NCBI GenBank assembly: GCA_963766765.1
Contig: CAVYBR010000007.1
Coordinates: forward strand, 62,001-126,000
Direction of reading: 5' to 3'
Length of the DNA: 64,000 bases
Source of the DNA: JACCQS01 sp963766765
GTDB lineage: Bacteria > Actinomycetota > Actinomycetes > Mycobacteriales > Geodermatophilaceae
Part shown: positions 34,557 to 43,302 of the stretch, in pieces
How positions within the stretch are numbered: position 1 is the stretch's first letter
Layout: every line of letters begins with the position of its first letter
Translations under genes and position numbers: made by a program
The notes under the pieces: generated by a model
What the model was told of the DNA's origin: nothing
Seen by the model: only the letters and a program-made list of their open reading frames with translations
Databases searched by the model: none

Positions 34557-34982
34557 GTGACGACATGGGCGCAGCGGGTTCTCGGCAGCCGGCTCGAGGG
34601 TCGTGCCTCGTGGCTCCTGGCTGCGGCGCGAGTGCTGTCCGGCGTCGTGTTCGTGCTGTTCTCCGTCGGCAAGTTCACTCGCCACGAGGAGTACATCGAG
34701 GAATTCGTGAGCTACGGGCTGCCTTCGTCGAGCTTGCTGGTCTACCTCGTCGGCCTGCTCGAACTCAGTGCGGGGCTGCTGTTGATCCTCGGACTCCTGT
34801 CCCGGCTGGCTGCGCTGGGGCTGTTCGTGGACATGGTTGGGGCGATCGCCACCGCCGGCGTACAAGTTGGCGGAGCGGTCAATCTCGTCCTCGCCCCGGT
34901 GCTGGCGGTGCTCATGCTGTTGTTGCTCTGGGCGGGCCCGGGCCCCTACTCGATCGACGAGCGACTCGCTCGCCGCTACTGA
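34557..34982 (+). CDS. DoxX/MauE-type membrane protein
   Basis: A 141-residue protein from GTG 34557 with four membrane segments: LAAARVLSGVVFVLFSVGKF, VYLVGLLELSAGLLLILG, LAALGLFVDMVGAIATA and LVLAPVLAVLMLLLLWAGPG. These fit the DoxX family, with the KFTRHEEY stretch after helix 1. It lies 8 bp after rsmI. Some DoxX proteins act in thiol or redox homeostasis; nothing here proves that. Confidence 0.8.
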   Translation: MTTWAQRVLGSRLEGRASWLLAAARVLSGVVFVLFSVGKFTRHEEYIEEFVSYGLPSSSLLVYLVGLLELSAGLLLILGLLSRLAALGLFVDMVGAIATAGVQVGGAVNLVLAPVLAVLMLLLLWAGPGPYSIDERLARRY

Positions 34983-34991
34983 CGTCGGGCT

Positions 34992-35237
34992 CTACTGCAG
35001 ATAGCCCTCCACCTCGCCCGGTGGGCGTAGCTGCGCCTCGTTCGGGTCTCTACCGGCCTCCCGCAGCGCCTCACGTTGACGCAGGAGATCCCAGAGTTGA
35101 TCGCGCTCGATCTCGATCTCGCGAACGCGGGCACGCTCGGCTTCCGGTGTGATCTCCTCGCGGGCGAGGCGCTCGCGAAGTTCGTGCTCCTCGTCCACCA
35201 GCCTGCTCAGTCGGTCGTGAATGTCATTCTCTTCCAT
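34992..35237 (-). CDS. DUF2630 family small protein
   Basis: An 81-residue, highly charged, helical protein: DIHDRLSRLVDEEHELRERL followed by REIEIERDQLWDLLRQREALR and ending PPGEVEGYLQ. This is the actinobacterial DUF2630 pattern and probably forms a coiled coil. No function is established. It lies 22 bp downstream of corA on the same strand and is likely co-transcribed. Confidence 0.85.
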   Translation of the reverse strand: MEENDIHDRLSRLVDEEHELRERLAREEITPEAERARVREIEIERDQLWDLLRQREALREAGRDPNEAQLRPPGEVEGYLQ

Positions 35238-35259
35238 GGGTCTCCTTTGTCCGGGTGAG

Positions 35260-36279
35260 TCACAGCCAGCCGTTGCGCCGGAAGCCCCGGTAGAGCGCCG
35301 TGCAAGCGATCACCATGACCAGGAGAACCAACGGGTAGCCGACTCTCCAGCTCAACTCAGGCATGTAGTCGAAATTCATGCCGTAGATCCCAGCCAGCAT
35401 CGTCGGCACCGCGATGATCGCCGCCCATGCCGAGATCCGGCGCATATCCGCGTTGTCGGCGACCTGAACCTTTGCCAGCTCGGCCTGCAGGATCGAGGTG
35501 ACGAGTTCATCGTTGGCCAGTACCTGATCTGCAGCCCGCGAAACGTGGTCGCTGATGTCGCGGAAGTACGTGCGCATGGCTTCCGGAATCAGGTTGACCT
35601 GCCGATGGGCCAAGTTGTGCATCGGGTCGTTCAGCGGTGTGACCGCCCGGCGCAACTCGAGCAACTCGCGCTTGAGTTGGTAGATCCGCCCGACGTTGTC
35701 CCCGCCTCGCGTGGGGGAGAACACCTGCGCCTCGACTTCGTCGACGTCGTCTTCTACCGCGTCGGCGACCACGACGTACTCGTCGACGATCATGTCTGCG
35801 GCACCCCAGAGAACGGCTGATGGCCCGAGGCTGAGCAGCTCCGGCTGCTCCTCGAGCCGCTGGCGCAGCCCGTGCAACGGGCTGATCCTGCCGTGCCGCA
35901 CGGTGATGACGTAGTTGTCCCCGAGGAAGACCATCACCTCACCCGTCTCGACGATCTGGCTGGTTGCCGTGAGCTCGTCGTGATCGACGTACGCGGCGGT
36001 CTTGAGCACCATGAAGAGCATGCTGTCGTAGCGCTCCAGCTTGGGCCGCTGATGCGCGTGGACGGCGTCCTCGACTGCGAGCGGGTGCAGCCCGTACTTC
36101 TTCGCGATGTCGGCGAAGTCTTCGGCGCTGGGCTCGTGCAATCCCAGCCAGACGAAGCCGCCGGACTCACCGGCGACGTCCAGGGCGTTGTCGACATGGA
36201 CCGGCTCGGTCCGTCGCTTCCCGTCGACGTAGACCGCGCAGCCGACAACCGAGGGGTGCTGGTGGGTCTCGAGGCTCAT
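35260..36279 (-). CDS. corA: CorA-family magnesium/cobalt transporter
   Basis: CorA forms pentameric channels for Mg2+ and Co2+. The 339-residue protein has the soluble N-terminal domain (VWLGLHEPSAEDFADIA, AVEDAVHAHQRPKLERY) and long stalk helix. Two C-terminal membrane helices carry the diagnostic YGMNF (GMN at about residues 300-302), and the tail is basic. ATG 36279 is chosen because GGTGGTGGGA precedes it. It is divergent from metG. Confidence 0.94.
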   Translation of the reverse strand: MSLETHQHPSVVGCAVYVDGKRRTEPVHVDNALDVAGESGGFVWLGLHEPSAEDFADIAKKYGLHPLAVEDAVHAHQRPKLERYDSMLFMVLKTAAYVDHDELTATSQIVETGEVMVFLGDNYVITVRHGRISPLHGLRQRLEEQPELLSLGPSAVLWGAADMIVDEYVVVADAVEDDVDEVEAQVFSPTRGGDNVGRIYQLKRELLELRRAVTPLNDPMHNLAHRQVNLIPEAMRTYFRDISDHVSRAADQVLANDELVTSILQAELAKVQVADNADMRRISAWAAIIAVPTMLAGIYGMNFDYMPELSWRVGYPLVLLVMVIACTALYRGFRRNGWL

Positions 36280-36372
36280 GGTTCCCACCACCAATTGTTG
36301 AGAAGTTCGCCGGCTCGTGCAGCGTAGACGCGCGTCATCGATTGCTGCGCCGAACCGGTTAGCGCTCGTCAC

Positions 36373-36378
36373 TACCCT
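36373..36378 (+). promoter_or_regulatory. -10 element of metG (leaderless start)
   Basis: TACCCT ends 6 nt before GTG 36385, and no ribosome-binding site lies between, so the transcript probably begins at the start codon. Confidence 0.5.
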
Positions 36379-36384
36379 GAACAC

Positions 36385-38199
36385 GTGAGTTCTCGCAACG
36401 TCCTGACCGCGGTCGCGTGGCCGTACGCCAACGGCCCGAGGCATATCGGCCATGTATCCGGATTCGGCGTTCCGTCGGATGTCTTCGCCCGCTACCACCG
36501 GATGGCCGGCAACAACGTGCTGATGGTCAGCGGTACGGACGAACACGGCACGCCGATCACTGTCGCGGCCGACGCTGAAGGCGTGTCACCGCGAGAGATC
36601 GCCGACCGCAACAACCGGATCATTGTCGAGGATCTGGCCGCACTCGGGCTCTCCTACGACCTGTTCACCCGCACGAGCACGGTCAATCACCATGCCGTGA
36701 CCCAGGAGATCTTCCTCGGCCTGCTCAAGAACGGGTACGTCTTCCCCAAGACCACCCTCGGCGCGATCAGCCCGTCCACGGGACGCACGTTGCCCGACCG
36801 CTACATCGAAGGCACCTGCCCGATCTGCGGGTACCCGCATGCCCGCGGCGACCAGTGCGACAACTGCGGCAACCAGCTCGATCCCACGGATCTGATCAAT
36901 CCACGAAGCAAGATCAACGGCGAGACTCCCAACTTCGTGGAGAGTGAGCACTACTTCCTCGACCTGCCGGCGTTCGCCGATGCCCTTGCTGCGTGGCTGG
37001 AGACCCGTAAGTCGTGGCGACCCAATGTCCTCAACTTCGCGCGAAACCTGCTGGCCGATCTCAAACCGCGCGGCTACACCCGCGACATCGACTGGGGCGT
37101 CCGGGTCCCCCTCGACGGCTGGCGCGACCGGGACGACAAGCGCATCTACGTCTGGTTCGACGCCGTCGTCGGCTACCTGTCGGCCTCCATCGAGTGGGCG
37201 CGACGGCAGGGGGACCCGGAGGCCTGGCGGCAGTTCTGGCAGGGGCCGGACAACGACTCGTACTACTTCATGGGCAAGGACAACATCGTGTTCCATGCCC
37301 AGATTTGGCCGGCCCAGCTGCTCGGCTACAACGGCCAGGGAAACAAGGGCGGTACGCCGGGCACGTTGGGCGCGCTCAACCTCCCGACCGAGGTCGTCGC
37401 CAGCGAGTTCCTGACCCAGGAGGGCAAGAAGTTCTCGTCGTCACGATCGGTCGTCATCTACGTGCGCGACTTCCTGTCGCGGTACGACCCCGATGCGCTG
37501 CGCTACTACATCGCCGTCGCCGGCCCGGAAACGCAGGACACGGACTTCACCTGGGCGGAGTTCCTGCGCCGCAACAATGACGAACTGGTGGCGGGATGGG
37601 GCAACTTGGTCAACCGCTCGATCTCGTTGACCGCCAAGAACTTCGGGTCGATACCGTCGGCCGGAGAACTGACGCCTGCCGATCGCCGACTGCTCGAGTC
37701 CACGTCCGGGGCTTTCCCGCGGATCGGCGAGTTGCTGGAGCGCTCGCGGCAGAAGGCCGCGGCCACGGAGTCGATGCGCGTGGTGGCCGAGGCCAACAAG
37801 TATCTCTCCGACGAGGCCCCGTGGAAGCTTCGGGACACCGATCCGGAGCGCATGGGCACCGTGCTCCATGTCGCTCTGCAAGCAGTGGATGACATCAAGG
37901 CCCTGCTGACGCCGTTCCTCCCGCACTCCTCGCAGACCGTGCACGAGTTGCTCGGCGGTCAGGGAACGTGGTCAGCGGCGCCGGAGATCCATGAGGTGAC
38001 CGACCTCGACGACGGCTCGCCGTACCCCGTGATCACCGGCGACTACACGAAACAGCTTGCGACGTGGGGCTCCACGCCGATCCAATCCGGTACGCCGCTG
38101 TCGGTGCCCACACCGATATTCAAGAAGCTCGACCCCAGCATCGTCGACGAAGAACTGGCCAGGTTGGCTGCTGAAACCAAGCCGGATGAGCCGGAGTAG
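36385..38199 (+). CDS. metG: methionyl-tRNA synthetase
   Basis: MetG charges initiator and elongator tRNA-Met. The 604-residue enzyme has the HIGH signature (PRHIGH, residues 18-23), a zinc knuckle (CPICG and CDNCG, about 145-162), the second signature in the form KKFSSSR (about 348-354, KMSKS-like) and the anticodon-binding helical domain. There is no C-terminal tRNA-binding extension, so it is the short class. GTG 36385 follows the -10 directly. The stop lies 14 bp inside tatD. Confidence 0.96.
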   Translation: MSSRNVLTAVAWPYANGPRHIGHVSGFGVPSDVFARYHRMAGNNVLMVSGTDEHGTPITVAADAEGVSPREIADRNNRIIVEDLAALGLSYDLFTRTSTVNHHAVTQEIFLGLLKNGYVFPKTTLGAISPSTGRTLPDRYIEGTCPICGYPHARGDQCDNCGNQLDPTDLINPRSKINGETPNFVESEHYFLDLPAFADALAAWLETRKSWRPNVLNFARNLLADLKPRGYTRDIDWGVRVPLDGWRDRDDKRIYVWFDAVVGYLSASIEWARRQGDPEAWRQFWQGPDNDSYYFMGKDNIVFHAQIWPAQLLGYNGQGNKGGTPGTLGALNLPTEVVASEFLTQEGKKFSSSRSVVIYVRDFLSRYDPDALRYYIAVAGPETQDTDFTWAEFLRRNNDELVAGWGNLVNRSISLTAKNFGSIPSAGELTPADRRLLESTSGAFPRIGELLERSRQKAAATESMRVVAEANKYLSDEAPWKLRDTDPERMGTVLHVALQAVDDIKALLTPFLPHSSQTVHELLGGQGTWSAAPEIHEVTDLDDGSPYPVITGDYTKQLATWGSTPIQSGTPLSVPTPIFKKLDPSIVDEELARLAAETKPDEPE

Positions 38200-39094
38200 G
38201 GCGGCGCGGGCCAAAGGGGCCCGCCCGGAGCCACCCGAGCCGCTACCGGCAGACGCGGTGGACAGCCACTGCCACCTGGACATCATCGCCGATTCGCTTG
38301 CAGAAGACGGCTTCCCGAGCATCGACGTGGACGCCGAGCTTGAGTCAGCCGCCGCCGTCGGGATCACGCGCGTTGTCCAAGTCGGTGTGGACGTCGCATC
38401 CTCGCGGTGGTCGGCCGACCTCGCCGCACGCCGATCGGACGTACTCGCCACCGTCGCCATCCACCCCAACGAGGCCGGGGCCGGGGCGGCCACCGAGACG
38501 GCCCTGGCCGAGATCGAGCGACTCGCTGCTGCGCCGCGGGTCCGAGCGATCGGCGAGACCGGCCTGGATCACTTCCGCACCGGCGAGGCAGGTTGGGCAG
38601 TCCAGGAACAGTCGTTCCGGGCGCACATCGACATCGCCAAGCGGCACGGCATCGCCCTGATGATCCATACCCGCGATGCGTACGAGGACATGCTGCGGGT
38701 ACTCGACGAAGAGGGCGCGCCAGAACACACGGTCCTGCACTGCTACTCCTCGGATGCCGAGACCGCCAAGCGCTGCCTCGACCGTGGGCTTGTGCTGAGC
38801 TTCAGCGGCACGGTCACGTTCGGCAACGCTCGAGCCACCGCCGAGGCGGCGGCAAGCACTCCGCTGGATCAGATGCTGGTCGAGACCGACGCGCCGTTCC
38901 TGACGCCGATGCCGTATCGCGGCCGGCCGAATGCGCCGTACCTGACCCCGTACACGATCCGCGCGCTGGCCGAGCTGACCGGGACCGACCTCGCAACCCT
39001 CTGCCAAGCCCTTACCGCGACCGCCGAACGCGTCTTCGGACCATGGAATCCACCGCGGCCAGGTCACAGCTCTAGCAGTGAAACCCCGGATTAG
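38186..39094 (+). CDS. tatD: TatD-family metal-dependent hydrolase
   Basis: A TIM-barrel hydrolase of 302 residues with metal ligands in DSHCHLD (His28 and His30), IGETGLDHFR, LMIHTRDAYEDML, VLHCYSSDAE and the ETDAPFL motif. TatD proteins are 3'-5' exonucleases or deoxyribonucleases linked to DNA repair. ATG 38186 overlaps metG by 14 bp, indicating translational coupling. The basic N-terminal 20 residues before the barrel are unusual but still in a sensible frame. Confidence 0.93.
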   Translation: MSRSRAARAKGARPEPPEPLPADAVDSHCHLDIIADSLAEDGFPSIDVDAELESAAAVGITRVVQVGVDVASSRWSADLAARRSDVLATVAIHPNEAGAGAATETALAEIERLAAAPRVRAIGETGLDHFRTGEAGWAVQEQSFRAHIDIAKRHGIALMIHTRDAYEDMLRVLDEEGAPEHTVLHCYSSDAETAKRCLDRGLVLSFSGTVTFGNARATAEAAASTPLDQMLVETDAPFLTPMPYRGRPNAPYLTPYTIRALAELTGTDLATLCQALTATAERVFGPWNPPRPGHSSSSETPD

Positions 39095-39129
39095 TTGACC
39101 GATCGGCAAACGCGACGTATCCCTGACTC

Positions 39130-39969
39130 ATGGGTCGGTTCATTGCGGTGCTGCTCTTCGTGGCGCTGCTTGTGCCCGCGGTGTTCGTCGGCCGGGTCTG
39201 GACCCACGCCGCCGTGCGTCGCGAGGTGTCCAACGGTGCCCTGAGTCTGACCCTTCCCTCGGCGGAGGCCGAGCGCGCCATGAAGCTGCAGGCCCAGCGA
39301 GCCCGGATCTGGCGCCTGGGTGGCCTCGTGGTCGCGGTGGCCCTGTCGATCACTGCCCTCGTGCTCTATGCCGAACGAGCGGTGTTCCTGTGGCCCGGCC
39401 TGCTGATCGGTGGGCTGCTCCTTGGTGTTCTGCTCGGTGAGCTGACCCGGGTCCGGCCGACCTGGGCCACGCGGGCACCGGCCCGGCGACCGCAGGCGGA
39501 GTTCGTGGACCGCGCGGCGCCGGCGATCGGCCGCCTGACGGCGCTCGGCCTCGCCGGGTTCGGCTGGGTGGCCATGCTGCAGTCCTGGGCCCCTGAGGCG
39601 GGACTTGCCGCGGCGGTGGGCGTCGGTGGGTGGCTCCTCGTCGAAGTCACCCTCGAGCGCCTGGCGCGTCGGGTGAGCCCCAGCGGGTCGGAGGACATAC
39701 CGGTCGATGACGCGTTGCGGATCAACAGTGCCCACGTGGTCGTCGGCGCCGGAAGCGTCCTGGCTCTGTTGCTGCTCAGTGGGCTGCTGCTGGTCGCGGG
39801 CGTCCGGGTCGGGGACTCGGCATCTGGGGCGGATCTGACGCCGGTCGCGCTCATCGCAGGTGCGTTCGGGGCCCTCGTGGCAGCTCTGGTCGTCGGCTTT
39901 TTCCTCATCCGGTGGCTTGCGCCGGTCCGTTGGGCCGAGGCTGCCTGGGGGAGCGCTCAGCGCGGCTGA
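39130..39969 (+). CDS. multi-pass membrane protein of unknown function
   Basis: A 279-residue protein with about six or seven hydrophobic segments (near residues 4-22, 62-81, 85-105, 138-155, 158-175, 198-222 and 232-257). A cytoplasmic-type loop between the first two is rich in Arg and Ala. No family motif is recognised. It is short-spaced to tatD upstream and precedes the rpf leader. It might be an envelope protein by neighbourhood only. Confidence 0.65.
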   Translation: MGRFIAVLLFVALLVPAVFVGRVWTHAAVRREVSNGALSLTLPSAEAERAMKLQAQRARIWRLGGLVVAVALSITALVLYAERAVFLWPGLLIGGLLLGVLLGELTRVRPTWATRAPARRPQAEFVDRAAPAIGRLTALGLAGFGWVAMLQSWAPEAGLAAAVGVGGWLLVEVTLERLARRVSPSGSEDIPVDDALRINSAHVVVGAGSVLALLLLSGLLLVAGVRVGDSASGADLTPVALIAGAFGALVAALVVGFFLIRWLAPVRWAEAAWGSAQRG

Positions 39970-40017
39970 CACCCGCCCGAACCCCCCGTTTCGCCGGCCC
40001 AGGGACCCCACAAGTAC

Positions 40018-40195
40018 TTGAAAGCGCCCCTATCCGTTATCGTGTTGTGATAACGCCGGGGTGGGGAAGCCCCAGGGGCTTCGATCGAAGAACCCAAAGG
40101 AATCTGCGCAGCGATCTCGACTGCCCAGATCACCGCTCGTAGGCTGCGCGGTGTTCCCCTGCTCGGATCGCTCGACCCAGGAGAGTTTGCCCGTT
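40018..40195 (+). promoter_or_regulatory. promoter and long structured leader of rpf
   Basis: CGTTATC (40035-40041) and GATAACG (40049-40055) form a perfect 7-bp inverted repeat around 7 nt, overlapping a -10-like TATCGT (40038-40043). GAAGCCC (40066-40072) and GGGCTTC (40076-40082) form a second hairpin. With translation starting near 40196, the leader would be about 140 nt, long for this genome. It may be a regulated 5' UTR; it does not match the c-di-AMP (ydaO) riboswitch core. Confidence 0.45.
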
Positions 40196-41314
40196 TTGTT
40201 AGTTCGCCGTTCCACCAGACTCGCTCTGTTCGCCCTCGTCATCGTCGGACTCCTTGGCGGCTCATTTGCCTGGGCCAGCATGTCCAAGACGGTGACGGTT
40301 TCCGTCGACGGCCAGCCCCGCGAGGTGGCAACGCTGGCGTCCACCGTGCAAGGCGTCCTGGACAGCGCCGACCTGGATGTCGACGAGCATGACGTCGTCG
40401 TCCCCTCGCTCAAGACGACCATCCGCGATGGGGCAAGTGTGGCGCTCCAACGCGGCCGGCCACTGAGCCTGACCGTGGACGGGATCCACAGCGAGGTCTA
40501 TACGACGGCCCGCTCCGTGGATGAGGCCCTTGACCAACTCGGCTACCGCCAGCAGCAGCTGGAGCTGTCCGCCTCCCGCAGCGAGCGCGTCCCGCTCGAG
40601 GGCATGGATCTCACGATCAACACCCCGCGGCAGATCACGCTCACCCTCGATGGCAAGACCCGGTCGGTGACCACCATGGCCACTGACGTCGAGGAATTCA
40701 TCGGCGAGCAGGGGCTCGCCGTTGGAGCCAATGACTGGACGTCTCTGCTGCGCACGCAACTGCTGGCTGACCAGATGCGGTTGCAGATCGTCCGGGTCAC
40801 CTTCGCCGACTACTCGGCATTCGAGCCGATCCCGTTCGGCGTGGTCGAGACGCCCGATGCCAGCATGTTCGTCGGTGAACGTGAGGTCGATTCGCCCGGC
40901 GTCCTCGGCGAGCGGTTCGTCAACTATCGGATCACCTACCGGGACGGTGTCGAGGCGATCCGCCATGCGGTCGCCATCACGAACTTGGCCGAACCGGTCA
41001 CCGAGTACGCCCGGGTGGGCACCACTCCGCGCCCGAACAACACCGGCGCCACCCCGCCGCCGTCCGACGGCACCCTCAACTGGGATGCCCTGGCGCAGTG
41101 CGAGTCCGGTGGCAACTGGGCAATCAACACGGGTAACGGCTACTACGGCGGGCTCCAGTACAACGAGCAGACCTGGCTTGCCTACGGCGGCGATGACTTC
41201 GCGCCGCTGCCGCACCAGGCCACGAGAGAGCAGCAGATCGCAGTGGGCGAACGCACGTACGCGGCGCGCGGGGACTCGCCGTGGCCGTCGTGCGGCCATC
41301 ACCTGTACGACTGA
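40196..41314 (+). CDS. resuscitation-promoting factor, RpfB-like (DUF348-G5-Rpf)
   Basis: A secreted or membrane-anchored lytic transglycosylase-like protein that cleaves peptidoglycan during regrowth. After a basic N-terminus and a membrane segment (LALFALVIVGLLGGSFAWA) come three DUF348 repeats (KTVTVSVDGQPREVATLAST, PLSLTVDGI, QITLTLDGKTRSVTTMATDV), a G5 domain (about residues 205-285), and the C-terminal Rpf fold (WDALAQCESGGNWAIN, GGLQYNEQTWLAYGG). TTG 40196 is chosen because CAGGAGAG lies about 10 nt upstream; the frame is open earlier but without a signal-compatible start. It lies next to rsmA and ispE, as in many actinobacteria. Confidence 0.93.
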   Translation: MLVRRSTRLALFALVIVGLLGGSFAWASMSKTVTVSVDGQPREVATLASTVQGVLDSADLDVDEHDVVVPSLKTTIRDGASVALQRGRPLSLTVDGIHSEVYTTARSVDEALDQLGYRQQQLELSASRSERVPLEGMDLTINTPRQITLTLDGKTRSVTTMATDVEEFIGEQGLAVGANDWTSLLRTQLLADQMRLQIVRVTFADYSAFEPIPFGVVETPDASMFVGEREVDSPGVLGERFVNYRITYRDGVEAIRHAVAITNLAEPVTEYARVGTTPRPNNTGATPPPSDGTLNWDALAQCESGGNWAINTGNGYYGGLQYNEQTWLAYGGDDFAPLPHQATREQQIAVGERTYAARGDSPWPSCGHHLYD

Positions 41315-41369
41315 CGCTTTCCTAGTGGTGACCCCGGCCGGCAGGCCGAGGTCACCCTCCGCGCCTGCG

Positions 41370-41375
41370 TACGGT
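41370..41375 (+). promoter_or_regulatory. -10 element of rsmA (leaderless start)
   Basis: TACGGT ends 6 nt before ATG 41382, giving an expected transcription start at the initiation codon. Confidence 0.45.
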
Positions 41376-41381
41376 CCTGGC

Positions 41382-42224
41382 ATGACGCAGTTCCTGGGCC
41401 CGGCGGCGATCCGGGAGATCGCCGCCGCCCTGGACCTGCGCCCGACCAAGTCCCTAGGGCAGAACTTCCTGCATGACCCCAACACGATCCGCAAGATCGT
41501 CCGGGTGGCTCAGGTGGGAGCGGCCGACACCGTGCTCGAGGTCGGGCCCGGGCTCGGCTCGCTGACGTTGGGCCTGCTCGACGTGGGGGCGCGCGTCATC
41601 GCCGTCGAAGTGGACCCTCGCCTGGCCACCGCACTGCCGGCCACCATCGCGAGTTGGGCGCCCGGCGCCCAGGATCGGCTCGTCGTCCTCACCGAGAACG
41701 CGATGTCGCTCGCCTCGCTGCCGGAGGAGCCCAGCGCCTTAGTGGCGAATCTGCCGTACAACATCTCGGTGCCGGTGCTGCTCACACTCCTGGAGCGATT
41801 TCCCAGCCTCCAGCACGGGTTGGTCCTGGTCCAAGCCGAGGTGGCCGAGCGACTTGCCGCAGCTCCCGGAAGTCCGGCCTACGGCGTGCCCTCGGTCAAG
41901 GCGGCCTGGTACGCCGATGTCCGGCGGGCCGGGGCGATCAGCCGCCAGGTGTTCTGGCCGGTTCCGCGCGTCGACTCCGGCCTGGTCTCGTTCGCGCGTC
42001 GGCCGAGCCCGGTTCTGGCTCCCCGCGAGCAGGTGTTCGCCGTCATCGACGCGGCCTTCGCCAGCCGTCGCAAGGGCCTGCGCGCGGCTCTGTCCGGCTG
42101 GGCCGGTAGCGCGGCGGCCGCTGAAGCGGTTCTGCGCGCCGCCGGAATCGATCCGCTGACCCGAGGCGAGCAGCTCGGAATCGACGAGTTCGCCCACATC
42201 GCGGCGGCAGGGGCAGCGCAGTGA
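41382..42224 (+). CDS. rsmA: 16S rRNA dimethyladenosine transferase (KsgA)
   Basis: RsmA dimethylates A1518 and A1519 of 16S rRNA. The 280-residue protein has KSLGQNFLHD (about residues 23-32), the SAM motif LEVGPGLGSLTLGLL, the acidic VEVDPRLA, the catalytic NLPYNIS, and the C-terminal VDAAFASRRKGLR-like helix region. ATG 41382 is correct by homology of the start and by the -10 element; the longer in-frame extension reads through rpf and is not coding. The stop overlaps ispE (GTGA). Confidence 0.96.
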   Translation: MTQFLGPAAIREIAAALDLRPTKSLGQNFLHDPNTIRKIVRVAQVGAADTVLEVGPGLGSLTLGLLDVGARVIAVEVDPRLATALPATIASWAPGAQDRLVVLTENAMSLASLPEEPSALVANLPYNISVPVLLTLLERFPSLQHGLVLVQAEVAERLAAAPGSPAYGVPSVKAAWYADVRRAGAISRQVFWPVPRVDSGLVSFARRPSPVLAPREQVFAVIDAAFASRRKGLRAALSGWAGSAAAAEAVLRAAGIDPLTRGEQLGIDEFAHIAAAGAAQ

Positions 42225-43138
42225 CGGTCTCGGTACGCGCACCGGCCAAGATCAATGTCTTCCTGACGGTGGGCCCGCTGCGCGCCGATGGGTTCCACGA
42301 CATCACAACGATCTTTCTCGCGGTGAGCCTGTTCGACACCGTGACGGTGTCCCATGTTCCGGCGGGGGCAGGTCTGCAGCTGACCGTGTCCGGGCCGGAG
42401 GGTGCCGCAGTCCCGACCGACGCCACGAACCTGGCCTGGCAGGCGGCACTCCTACTGGCCGAGCGAGCCGGCCTCGACGCCGATGCCGCGATCTCTGTCG
42501 ACAAACAGATACCGATGGCTGCAGGTCTTGCCGGAGGGAGCGCGGATGCCGCCGCAACCCTCGTTGCCTTGGACGGTCTGTGGGGTACCGGCCTCGACCG
42601 GGCTCAGTTGGCAGAGCTGGCTGCAGAGCTCGGAAGCGACGTGCCGTTCGCACTGCACGGTCATGTAGCACTGGGGACCGGTCGCGGTGATCAGCTCAGC
42701 GCCGTCCTGACGCGCGGGCGCACGGACTGGGTCCTCGGGATCGCCCGCGAAGGCTTGTCCACACCGGCCGTCTATGCAGAACTGGACCGGCTGCGCGAAC
42801 GGCGCTCCTCCCCGCGCTCGGTGGAGGAGCCGACGGGGGTCCTGACCGCGCTCGGCCGCGACGATCCCGAGCTGCTCAGCCGCACGCTCACCAATGACCT
42901 TGCGGCAGCGTCGATCTCGCTGCGGCCGGACCTGCGCCGCGCCCTGCGAGCTGGAGAGGAGGCCGGCGCCCTCGGTCAGCTGGTCAGTGGCTCGGGGCCG
43001 ACAGTCGCCTACCTCGCCCGCGACTCCGAAGATGCGATCACCGTGGCCGCGCGACTGTCGGCCGAAGGTCTGTTCTCCAGTGTCCGGGTGGCCAGTGGCC
43101 CTGCGCCCGGCCCACGTCTGCCGCGCACCCGGCGTTGA
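42221..43138 (+). CDS. ispE: 4-diphosphocytidyl-2-C-methyl-D-erythritol kinase
   Basis: IspE phosphorylates CDP-ME in the non-mevalonate isoprenoid pathway. Among the 305 residues, the GHMP-kinase motifs are APAKINVFLTVGPLRADGFH, the ATP loop PMAAGLAGGSADAAATL (about 104-120) and LVSGSGPTVAYL near the C-terminus. GTG 42221 overlaps the rsmA stop, so it is translated from the rsmA message, a widespread bacterial order. Confidence 0.96.
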   Translation: MTVSVRAPAKINVFLTVGPLRADGFHDITTIFLAVSLFDTVTVSHVPAGAGLQLTVSGPEGAAVPTDATNLAWQAALLLAERAGLDADAAISVDKQIPMAAGLAGGSADAAATLVALDGLWGTGLDRAQLAELAAELGSDVPFALHGHVALGTGRGDQLSAVLTRGRTDWVLGIAREGLSTPAVYAELDRLRERRSSPRSVEEPTGVLTALGRDDPELLSRTLTNDLAAASISLRPDLRRALRAGEEAGALGQLVSGSGPTVAYLARDSEDAITVAARLSAEGLFSSVRVASGPAPGPRLPRTRR

Positions 43139-43302
43139 GCCGGCCGCCGGGAGCTGCATCCACAGCGCGGCGCGGTCGTTCCACAATCCAGATCCAGACA
43201 GCCGGGCGAGCCGTCGGCTGACCTAACCTCGGCCGGTCTTGGGTGGGTGGTCAGCCGGCGAGCCGAACGCGGCTATGGCTGGAGTCAGGTGGTGGGTCCG
43301 CG

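Noticed and set aside
40018..40195. c-di-AMP (ydaO) riboswitch before rpf
   Set aside because: The conserved GGGGTGAATCC-type core and the downstream AGGGC...GCTAACCTC segment are not present; only generic hairpins are.
40722..41381. In-frame 5' extension of rsmA
   Set aside because: It reads out of frame through the rpf G5 and Rpf domains; the real start has its own -10 and the family N-terminus.
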